In this document: positions 23,121 through 34,000 of the stretch, one piece after another
Layout: each line of letters begins with the position of its first letter
Numbering within the stretch: the first letter of the stretch is position 1
Source: Lepisosteus oculatus
Lineage: Eukaryota; Chordata; Actinopteri; Semionotiformes; Lepisosteidae
Length of the DNA stretch: 64,000 bases
Direction of reading: 5' to 3'
Assembly (NCBI RefSeq): GCF_040954835.1
Contig: NC_090698.1
Location: 6,508,501-6,572,500, forward strand
Translations under genes and position numbers: made by a program
Notes under the pieces: model-generated
What the model was told of the DNA's origin: nothing
Database searches by the model: none
Seen by the model: the letters and a program-made list of their open reading frames with translations, nothing else

Positions 23121-24349
23121 CCTTCAGTCCGCGGAGCATCCACAGGGCACGCTGCTGCTGCTCCCGGAGCCCGGGTCCGCCCGGCTCCCTCTCTCCCTCC
23201 CTCCCAATTCCGAGCTCGGCCTGTCTCTCCGGACAGCAGGATATCCCTTCTGCCAGCCGCCCCCCCCCTCCTCCAGCTTCAAACCCTCGCTGACTGCGGG
23301 ACCTCTGGGAGCCCACCTGCCGTCCCCTCCTCCTCCTCCTCCTCCTCCTCGCTAACCTGTCCGTCTCAACCCGCCTCCCCAGCCCGGCCAGGCATCCGCT
23401 GCCGCGCGGGACGGCCCCCGGCCCCCGGCGTCCGGCGCTCGGGGGGGGTGCGGGACCTCGCTGAGCTGGAGCGGCCCGCCGCGCGCCGCGCCGACGCCGG
23501 CACCTGTCCGCATCCACCCGCCTGCCAGAGAGAGCAGCCACCCCTCTGCACGCCTCGCGCCCTGCTCCCGGTACGAAGCTCCCGGCCGGCTCTCTCTCTC
23601 TGCCCCCCCCTCCCCGACTAAACACCGGCCAATCCTCTAATCCCTAACCGCACGGCTCCAGCATCCTCACACACACACACACACACCGCTCAGCTGCTGA
23701 AGTCGGCTCTAGCATCTACATCTCCTCGGCAGCCTGCGACGGCTCTCCAACACACACGCCAGACTCTGCCCCTCTCGCTCCTCGTCCTGTTCAGCCTTAC
23801 TATGCACACACGCGCCTGCGGCAGCACGCGCACACACACACACTCTCGCACCGCAGTGCTCTCTCTCCTCGCCGCTCCGGCACAGCTACAGCAGGAGCGG
23901 GAGAGAGGGATGGGCACACGCTCTGCCAGAGGAAGAACTCCTCTCCTCCATCCTGTCTCTTTCCCCTCACTACCTCTGCGCTGCGGCGGCGGCGGCGGCT
24001 GCTTTCCCCCTTCCCTGTTTCTCTCTGCCTCTCTCCCTCCCTCCTCCCCTGTCTCTCTCTCTCTCTCCCTCCCTCCTCGCTGTCACACCGCGTCTCGGCA
24101 GGAGATGAGTTCGGCTCTCTTCACCGCCTGCTGGTAAGCTGGTGCTGGAGCCGTGCCCCCCCACCCCCCTCCTGAACGAGCTCGCCTGCTGCTGGAACGA
24201 GGGGGTCCCGCCTGCCTCCCTGCGCGCCCTCGGCCTGCCCCCCTCTCTCTCTCCGAGTGGGGGCTGCTCTGCTCCTGCCTTCCCGACACCTCTGCTTCCA
24301 CCTGGGCGCTCTCTCCGGCGCTCGGCCCTGGCATGTGTCAGGAGGATTA

Positions 24350-24780
24350 GAGTGGAATCATCCCTCTGCTCCTCCCTCTCCCTCTCTCTTTATCCCCACC
24401 CTCTCTTCCATTGGCTCTCTCCCAGTGCCTGCTCCTTTCTCTCCCTCTTCCCCTCTCTCTCCATCCCTCTCTTTGTTATTCTAACCTCCCCATCTTTCCC
24501 TGTCTCTCCCTATGTCCCTTTTTTCTTCTCTCCTGCTCTCTCCCTCTCTCTATCCCTTTCCCCATCTCTCCCTATCCCTCTTTCCCCGTCTCTCCCTCTC
24601 ACCCTTTTCCTCTCTCCCTCTCTTATCCCTTTCCCTGTCTCTCTCTCTATCCCTTCCCCGTCTCTCTCTAACCCTCTTTTCCTGTCATTCCTCCTCTCTG
24701 TATCCCTCTATCAGTGTCTCTCCCCCTCTCTGTATCCCTCTTTCCTGTCCCCCACTGCTGTGACTTTCCCTGCTTCACCT
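24350..24780. repeat. polypyrimidine tract (CTCTCC/TCCCTCTTT)
   Basis: About 430 bases dominated by C and T, as irregular CCCTCTCTCTATCCC-like iterations, upstream of the connexin promoter. Confidence 0.88.
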
Positions 24781-25630
24781 GCTGGTTTTTCTCCTCTGGA
24801 AACGTGCCGGCAGACCTGACACCACCCCGAACCACCAGGACGTCCTCTGAGAGCCCTACTCTCTCCTTCCCCTCTCCTCGGCGTCGCACTCGCCTGCCCT
24901 CAAGGTCGTGCTCACACGCTGACCCTTCCCCGGCCCTGCAGGGGGAACACACTTTGAATCGGTTTTCAGGTCTTGCGTTTCTCGAGCGCTTCACGTGCAG
25001 GAGGAGGCCGAGGTCATTCACCGTGGACACGCGCGCCAGCAGCCCGCCACACCGCGGTCCAGCTGAAGAAGCGAGAAACTGCTACAGTGGCTGAATTAAG
25101 GGGGATCTGTAAAGAGGCCAAACTGAATTCCGAGCCAAGGCTTGAATTTAGTAAGGACACCCGTAGTCTTTTGAAGAGTGCCATGAGATCTTTAATGACT
25201 TTTCTGAAGGACAGCTTCTCCTGCAGCACAGTGGTCCCTGTGGGGCACTGGTTTGGGAATTCTGGTCCAGAGGGAAGTGCGCTATCTACTGGTCCACCCA
25301 AACCACTTACAGCAGGAACCTGCCTTTCTCTGGAGATCTCCCATCCCACCTCTGACCCGATCCAGCCTTACTAAGCTTCTGGGACCTAATGAGATCAGGC
25401 TCCAAGGTGTTAACGGTACCATCCAGAACCTCCACACTCTAGTTAAACAAGCACCTTCTGTTCCTGTTCTCAGTCCTTGACGCCTTTCGTGTCACACGGA
25501 CAAGAGGACTGGATAACCGCGCCCGCCGTTTTTACAATCCTGGTATTTCAAATGGGGCACAAAATGGCCTAATAAAATTTCATCCTCACCGGTCTATGCA
25601 CAATCGCTTTCTTTAACCACTACCAATTAT
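24780..25630. other. upstream single-copy sequence
   Basis: No exon, RNA gene or array recognised. Open frames here lack homology and splice context. Confidence 0.45.
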
Positions 25631-25805
25631 TACTTGGCTGATGATTTTATTCAAAGCACCTTAGATTTGTACATATTTATCTGCCTGGGCAATTTACTGG
25701 AGCAATCCGAGTGCAGTACTTTGCTCCAGGGTACAACAACCTGTCTGGAATTTGAACCCACAACCTTCTAGTGCTCCCACCTCTGATCCACACTACTGCA
25801 CAACC
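25630..25805 (-). repeat. tRNA-derived SINE
   Basis: Read on the minus strand, the block has a tRNA-like head with GGTTGTGGGTTCAAATTCC (B-box-like), then text such as GATTGCTCCAGTAAATTGCC and GTGCTTTGAATAAAATCATC. These resemble V-SINE-type elements common in fishes. The exact family was not determined. Confidence 0.6.
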
Positions 25806-26059
25806 ACTCAAGACGCAGCTACTGGAGGTGTTAAATATCTTCATACTTTTTCTTCTTGTATAAAATTAATGTCCTAGCCACGACGCTCAGAGAGACTCTT
25901 GACTGCTGTAAGTGAAATCGATTCCGAAAAGGCGAGCTTTTGATTTAACACTCATCTCCCTTTTGCACGGAGGCAGCAGAGCATTAAGAAAATGTGACAA
26001 AAAGCACCCTCCCCCACTTTCAAGTAACATGGGGCCAGGGCAGTCTTAGGACTAACAGA

Positions 26060-26180
26060 TCCAAAAATGAAAAGGCTAATTAAATGAAAGTTGCTCTTTA
26101 AAGGAGCTCGCCAACAACCAGCAATGCTGAAGAAACCCAATTAGCAGATGGCAATTAATTCAGCAGTTTTGCTCATGCAA
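26060..26180. promoter_or_regulatory. candidate neural enhancer upstream of the connexin
   Basis: At 26138-26166 a proneural-type E-box (CAGATGG) is flanked within a few bases on both sides by homeodomain sites (CAATTAG and CAATTAATT). Further TAAT and TTTAAAG words lie just upstream. The sequence is non-repetitive and lies 3 kb upstream of connexin exon 1. Function is inferred from motif grammar only. Confidence 0.35.
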
Positions 26181-27650
26181 TTTACACTCAAAATTACAAC
26201 AGCAGGCTAGCAATAATAATAAAGCAGTGTAGTACTGTACCATATTTAAGCATACTGCAGTACAGTATCGCAGTACGTTGCGCAGCGCCAGCAAGCATTC
26301 TGTACCCACGATGTCACGACAGAGCGAAGAGTGAGGGTGCCCCCATCAGGCCAGAAGTGGAAAAGCACTTTAGGAAAACTAGTAAGATGCCTTAAAATGA
26401 GATCCCAACCCCTAGTCCCGAAGACCCAGTTAATTGTATGAATTAGTGTTATTGAACACTTTCATTGACATTACAGGACAAAACGGGAATGTTTTCAGCT
26501 CATTAACATGTAAGGGTCTGACGTTTATCTATTGCAATAAACAGTCTGCTTTGGAGTAGAAAATATATTTAAAGATTGAAATTAAGAAACCCTTTCAGGT
26601 ATAAAATAATTATAAAGGTTTGCTAAAATGAAAGCCAGATGATGTGGGGATCCTACAGACTCATTCCAAGCCTCCCAGTCCTGGTGACCCCAACGCCTAC
26701 CAATTTTCATTCCAGGTGGGAGCATTAATGGATGTTTAAGTAAAAGTTCAGGAGAGATGACAGCAAGCAGGATCTCCCTCGTCCCTTATACTCTAATGCG
26801 TATTGACTCACATATCAGAGGAACTTCTCTCTATGGATGGGGGCCCCAACGTCCTCATCCTATTGCCAGGAGGTCGGGTCTCAGCCAACAAGGTTAAGCC
26901 AAAGTTTATTAAGACCCAAAACCTCACAAAAAGATTCTTCAATGCATTTACTTATTGGCATGTATCCTGCAGGTGTCATAAATAACCAGCAAATCAGCAG
27001 CTGTCAATGAATCACAGGAACTGGTTAAACTCAATAACGGCAAGACCGTCTGGGTCACAACATCACCTCCATCTCAGAACCAGAGTTCCCCTGATTGAGA
27101 GAACAACAGGAATTGGGACGGTTTTAAAAAAAAGATTAAAATTTCAAAGCTCAGCACAGTGACAGCATAAATCCATGTACAACAGGTTGATAGTTTTCTT
27201 CCCCCCAAAGCACAAAGACACAGTGGATGGATTCAGGCACTGTGAGGAATGAAACAGGAGTCAATGAGGTTCCGGGGAGAGCAATCAGTATCACCCGTCA
27301 GCTGTGCTCCGGTTACAAACACAGGCAAAACACTTCAATCAGTTGAAATCAGCTCAATCAAAACGAACACAAGGGCCACCGCTTTCTTTTATTAAAGGAC
27401 TTCTGAGGTTTTGATTAACTCAACTGGCCCAAAAGCAGTTTTAAAGGGGGAGATAAGATGTCACAAAATAAACACAGAAAAACTTAAAATCTGACTTTAT
27501 TCAACAATAGTTATTCAACACTGGGGACAAGCACAACTTTTACAACCCCCAAAACATTTTAAGAAGTCATGCATGTTCTTTACCAGTATTACGTTACCAA
27601 AAGTATAAAATGCACATCTGTTTTGTAGAAATGACCCAACCCCACTTACT
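26180..27650. other. AT-rich upstream single-copy sequence
   Basis: AT-rich compared with the flanking promoter regions; I see no gene, no tandem array and no clear interspersed element. Confidence 0.45.
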
Positions 27651-27654
27651 GAAA

Positions 27655-27800
27655 GGCTCAGCCAGTAAAAGGGCCTGTCCAGAGCGCAGGTTCAGACATC
27701 GCCGGTTCGGGTCCCGTGCTGCGTCATCACCCAGCTGTGGCTGGGGTTTCCCACATGGAGGCTCACAGAAGGGTGGGCGAGCGCGAGGTGACCGCACCCC
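27655..27800 (+). repeat. possible tRNA-derived SINE
   Basis: GCCGGTTCGGGTCCCG near 27705 fits a B box. The surrounding sequence does not fold as a functional tRNA, so a SINE head is more likely. Confidence 0.35.
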
Positions 27801-28204
27801 GCTAGGACTGTCCGCCGTGCCCGAGAGCCGCCAGGGGTGACTGTTCCTCCGCTCCTCCGCGCGGGGCGCGCACCGCGTCGACCGGTGAGCAGGTCAGACA
27901 AGAGGGTGCGTCGCCTCGCTCATACTGGTGGGCGGAGACGACGAGCAAGCCGTGCATTCAAAATAAAAATCCAATCTCCCTAAGTGTTGCTGGAAATGTG
28001 CCCTTTGTGATGGCGGGAGCACTCGTGTGGGCGCCAGTCTGGACTGGGGAGAAAGGTGTGGGTGCAGGAGAAAAGGGGTCCGGCCCAGAGTGCAGTGCAC
28101 ACAGTCTTTATTGACAGTGGAGGGAGGGCGGGAGGGAGAGGCACTTCTGTCCTGGTGTCCAGCGATGGCAGAGTGGCAGGACACGGGTCAGCTACAGCCT
28201 GGAA

Positions 28205-30750
28205 TGAGAACCACACAGGCACACACTCACACGGAGTACACCACCGTCGCACACACTGCACACCGGCACACGCTCACACGGAGCACACCACCGTCACACA
28301 CACTGCACACCGGCACACGCTCACACAGAGCACACCACCGTCGCACACACTGCACACCGGCACACGCTCACACAGAGCACACCACCGTCGCACACACTGC
28401 ACACCGGCACACGCTCACACAGAGCACACCACCGTCGCACACACTGCACACCGGCACACGCTCACACAGAGCACACCACCGTCGCACACACTGCACACCG
28501 GCACACGCTCACACAGAGCACACCACCGTCGCACACACTGCACACCGGCACACGCTCACACAGAGCACACCACCGTCGCACACACTGCACACCGGCACAC
28601 GCTCACACAGAGCACACCACCGTCGCACACACTGCACACCGGCACACGCTCACACAGAGCACACCACCGTCGCACACACTGCACACCGGCACATGCTCAC
28701 ACAGAGCACACCACCGTCGCACACACTGCACAACGGCACACGCTCACACAGAGCACACCACCGTCGCACACACTGCACACCGGCACACGCTCACACAGAG
28801 CACACCACCGTCACACACACTGCACACCGGCACACGCTCACACAGAGCACACCACCGTCACACACACGGCACACGCTCACACAGAGCACACCACCGTCGC
28901 ACACACTGCACAACGGCACACGCTCACACAGAGCACACCACCGTAACACACACTGCACAACGGCACACGCTCACACAGAGCACACCACCGTCGTACACAC
29001 TGCACACAGAGCACACCACCGTCACACACACTGCACACCGGCACACGCTCACACAGAGCACACCACCGTCGTACACACTGCACACAGAGCACACCACCGT
29101 CACACACACTGCACACCGGCACACGCTCACACAGAGCACACCACCGTCGTACACACTGCACACAGAGCACACCACCGTCACACACACTGCACACCGGCAC
29201 ACGCTCACACAGAGCACACCACCGTCGCACACACTGCACACCACCGTCGCACACACTGCACACTGGCACACGCTCACACAGAGCACACCACCGTCGCACA
29301 CACTGCACACCGGCACACGCTCACACAGAGCACACCACCGTCACACACACTGCACACCGGCACACGCTCACACAGAGCACACCACCGTCACACACACGGC
29401 ACACGCTCACACAGAGCACACCACCGTCACACACACTGCACACCGGCACACGCTCACACAGAGCACACCACCGTCACACACACGGCACACGCTCACACAG
29501 AGCACACCACCGTCGCACACACTGCACAACGGCACACGCTCACACAGAGCACACCACCGTAACACACACTGCACAACGGCACACGCTCACACAGAGCACA
29601 CCACCGTCGTACACACTGCACACAGAGCACACCACCGTCACACACACTGCACACCGGCACACGCTCACACAGAGCACACCACCGTCGTACACACTGCACA
29701 CAGAGCACACCACCGTCACACACACTGCACACCGGCACACGCTCACACAGAGCACACCACCGTCGCACACACTGCACACCACCGTCGCACACACTGCACA
29801 CCGGCACACGCTCACACAGAGCACACCACCGTCGCACACACTGCACACCGGCACACGCTCACACAGAGCACACCACCGTCGCACACACTGCACACGCTCA
29901 CACAGAGCACACCACCGTAACACACACTGCACAACGGCACACGCTCACACAGAGCACACCACCGTCGCACACACTGCACACCGGCACACGCTCACACAGA
30001 GCACACCACCGTCACACACACTGCACACAGAGCACACCACCGTCACACACACTGCACACCGGCACACGCTCACACAGAGCACACCACCATCGCACACACT
30101 GCACACCGGCACACACTCACACAGAGCACACCACCGTCGTACACACTGCACACAGAGCACACCACCGTCGCACACACTGCACACCGGCACACGCTCACAC
30201 AGAGCACACCACCGTCGCACACACTGCACACCGGCACACGCTCACACAGAGCACACCACCGTCGCACACACTGCACACCGGCGCACGCTCACACGGAGCA
30301 CACCACCGTCGCACACACTGCACACCGGCGCACGCTCACACAGAGCACACCACCGTCGCACACACTGCACACCGGCACACGCTCACACAGAGCACACCAC
30401 CGTCACACACACTGCACACAGAGCACACCACCGTCACACACACTGCACACAGAGCACACGCTCACACAGAGCACACCACCGTCGCACACACTGCACACCG
30501 TCACACACACTGCACACAGAGCACACCACCGTCACACACACTGCACACAGAGCACACCACCGTCACACACACTGCACACCGTCGCACGCTCACACGGAGC
30601 ACACCACCGTCACACACACTGCACACCGTCGCACGCTCACACGGAGCACACCACCGTCACACACACTGCACACCGTCGCACGCTCACACGGAGCACACCA
30701 CCGTCACACACACTGCACAGCGGCACACCACCGTCACACACTCACATGGA
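28205..30750. repeat. 2.5-kb minisatellite, 47-bp units
   Basis: More than fifty units with the cores GGCACACGCTCACACAGAGC and ACACCACCGTCGCACACACT. Deleted units of about 24-30 bp lacking the GGCACACGCTCACA part are frequent from 28990 onward, and a block of several hundred bases (about 28870-29200 versus 29480-29720) appears repeated, giving higher-order structure. Because all frames lack stops, very long open frames arise on both strands; these are not genes. Confidence 0.96.
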
Positions 30751-30811
30751 TTTAAATGTAAATTACGGATCGATTTAAATTCTACTTTTAAACGTAATGC
30801 TTTGTGCCCTA

Positions 30812-30817
30812 TTTATT
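30812..30817 (-). terminator. poly(A) signal of nop53
   Basis: AATAAA on the minus strand, about 240 bases past the nop53 stop. The GT-rich sense strand of the minisatellite starts about 60 bases further on and could serve as the downstream GU-rich element. Confidence 0.65.
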
Positions 30818-31057
30818 GTTTGTCCACTGTGTCTGAATAAGAGAAACGAGGTCAACATAACCTTGAAACTGCGACTTATGCGTTCGCCAGTTCTCATTTT
30901 GTTTTTATACTCGACGTTCTTGCCAACTGCGTGCAACACTCTTCACTCGTCTACAGAGAACATCATCCCCTAGATGCTGTGCAGTCTTCAGTTCTATCTA
31001 AATCTTTGCAGAACTGAACAAACACACAGTCTCTCTCACGGAGGAAGGAGGGATTCC

Positions 31058-34000
31058 TCACGTGATTTCCTTGAAGGCTCTCTTCTCCACGTATTTGAGT
31101 TTGTGCTTCCTCTTGAACCTGGAAAGGAGAGAGAGGGACAGCTCAAACCACAGCGGGACACTTCCTACCACACACCCCACCAACACCTTACATTTCCCAG
31201 CGCGCGCAGATTTAATGCTTCAGAAACCCTGAAGCTCTGGTTTCAGCAGTTTTTGACTTTGCATGGCTAAATACTGTATTTTCACATCACGCAGTGGTGG
31301 TGCACTTACTTGGCTCGCTCTCTGGGTTCGATCAGGTTCCTCTTCTGAAAGCTCTTGAATCTGTCCTTGAGGACACTGCCCTCTGGCTGTGATGAAGGGG
31401 AAAAGACAGTCACTTCACGGCAGAGAGGACAGAGGATGGACAGAGCTAATGTTAATGTTAATGTTTCTTTATTAGCCCTATACAATTTCTTGCATTAGGA
31501 ATTCGTCTTTTCGCATACCCCAGCTTTTCTCCATGGAGACACAGACACACAGACAGGGAGAGAAGCTTGGGGTCAGAGCGCAGGGTCTGCCATTGTACGG
31601 CGCCCCTGGAGCAGTTAGGGTTAAGGGCCTTTCTCAGGGGCCCAACGGAGTAGGATTCCTCTGCAGGCCGTGGGATTTGAGCCGGCAACCTTCCAGTCAC
31701 AGGCGCAGATCCTGAGCAACACCTCAGCGACCGCTCTAGGAATACAAACCATCTGCCTTCTGCTTTCGCTCAAAAGGAGGTTCAGAAACCCGAGGGACTG
31801 GTAGCCAAACGACTTGGTGGGGAAAAAAAACAATAAAGAGCAACATAAGGACATCACCTTGAGTCTGCGCAGACAGCTGGAGATCTCGGTACTCAGCTGC
31901 ACCTCCAGGTCTGGGGCCTCGAACCTGGAACACGGGGAGAAAGCGAGGTGAGAAATGCTGCTGCACCCTCTCAGTTGCCCACACAGGGACTCACTACGGC
32001 TGCCCTGCTCCTGCCTCAGTCCAGCAAGCAGGGCATTGCTACAACCACTGCAGCACTGCCACTGGACACAGCCAGAAAACAGTATCCCAGATGAATGGCA
32101 GCTTTGAAAAACATCTTTTTTAAAAAACATGCAATGTAGACTTAAGTGTTAATAGGAAGGAACTAGATAAAGAATAAGGCAACTGACTTTCGGTTAGAAA
32201 TGAGGGGAAAGACACATGGAACAGAAACTCCCACAATGATCCTTAACCACTTAAGGCAACAAGGGTCAGAGGTCATAGTACAGGCATAATGCAAAACAGG
32301 AAAAAAAATTACAGCCCAAAGCTGACTTCTGGATGGGACAGCTTGTTATTTTTTCCCAGGTTTAAAAATTCCTCGGTGTGCGAAAGCTAATTCTTCTCTT
32401 ACCTGACAAGCCTTAAAAAGCCCAGCTGTTGTGACCAGCTAATGCTCACTGAACACGCACGTGCACTGCGGACGGCGTGCGGTTCGCAAACAGGAGCCGT
32501 GCTGTCTTGTTCAAGCTTATTTGCTTAAAAAAAACATTTGGGCCAACGCGATGCATCACAAAGAGAAACAATATGGAGGTTACCAGCCTGAAAGGGTGTT
32601 TTTTGAGGGATCTTTTGAACATGGTTAAAGGCAGGTGGTTAAGGATACTCTACAAGAGAGCAGCAGGATCAGTCCAGACACAGAGAGCCAGCTATTAAAA
32701 CCCAGTCGAACTGAAAGGGCGGGATGGGCAGACAGCGCTATAATACAGACAGCAAGCGGGGAGTGGAGAACGAGACGGACTTGAGCCTCCCCAGCCGGCG
32801 GGGCTGGAACTTCTGCCTCTCCTTCTGGGCTCTGCGGCGCTCCTGTCGCTCGGCTGTCAGCTGGGCCCCCCTCTGCAGCTCCGTCTTGATGGAGCGCAGC
32901 CTGAAGAGCTGCTGCCGCCTCTCCGTCTGCTCCCGCTGGGCTTTCCGCTGCTTCTCCTGCGCAGACGCACAAGGCGGCGCGCTCAGAACAGAGGTGTGCG
33001 AGACTTGCAGAAATGCCATTCTACCACTGACACACACACACACACACTTCCCTCTCTTTGTGCGGACATTCTACCGATCCCTTTTCTATTGCAGTTTGGA
33101 TGAGAAAAACTCATCCCCACGCCGTTAGGAGTTCCTGTCTTTGCGGTGAAACACTTTCTCAAAGTCTCTCCCTATTGCACAGCTACCCACACAAAATCGC
33201 AACTGTGCGTCTTATACTTGTAGGGACCTCTAACAGACTCAACTCTCATTCGATTTTAATTTACTTTCTCTAGTCTGCTAAAATTATACTCCACAGAGAG
33301 CTAAAATCACCCCGACACAAAAAATATCTAAACTGCCATTAGACTTGTGAGGATCTACTCACTATGTCTTGCAGTGCTGGTTTCTTTGAAATTGCTAGGC
33401 TTGGGAGGCCCATCACTCTCAGATTCAGTCCTCAGTTACTGCAATACCTCCCCACGTTCAGCAGTCACGCCCCAACCCTTTCTCACCTTCTCCCTCTCCA
33501 GCTTCTCCTTCTTTCTCTGTTTCTCCGTTTTCTTCTCTCCTGCAGCGCTCAGCGCCGAAGTGCCTGCATTGTCCTCCTCTTCCTCGCCAGCTGACTCTGC
33601 CTCTTCTTCCTCCTCATCCTCCATCAAGCCTTCCACCACTTCCTGAAAGACTGTCTCCTGCAGACAGACGCACAGAGACATGGGGGTTGATATTAGAATG
33701 ACACAGAATGATGACACTGGCACCTACAGAGAGACGAGCAGGGGGTCACTGTCATCTAGACGGAAAGAGAGCAATATTAAAACAACTTTCCATTGCAGCT
33801 CAAAACCTTGCAGACAGTATGCCTGCGAGTGAGAAAGGGAAACAGTTCATTGCTCGTCTGCATTTTTCACGCACACATTACCTACTGCTAATGAAACCCA
33901 AACCGAAGGAGAAGGCGAGAGACTGAGCGTGAGACTTCTCTCCGTCGCACGAGTACACAACAGAGAGATGGTGCAGGAGTCCCAGTGGGGGGAGTGAGAC

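Larger units (their letters stand above)
22100..24340. promoter_or_regulatory. CpG-rich promoter region of the connexin gene
   Basis: GC- and CpG-rich sequence surrounds coding exon 1 and extends about 1.2 kb upstream of it, as in CpG-island promoters. It contains TCC and GCG repeats near 23325-23350 and 23988. No TATA box was identified and the exact start site is not visible. Confidence 0.6.

Noticed and set aside
22603-23355. 250-codon proline-rich frame on the plus strand
   Set aside because: Lies in the CpG-rich promoter and runs antisense through connexin exon 1; no homology.
28027-29562. Open frame of 511 codons, histidine/threonine-rich
   Set aside because: It is the 47-bp minisatellite read through. 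All frames lack stops and the content is only the array, with no start context or homology.
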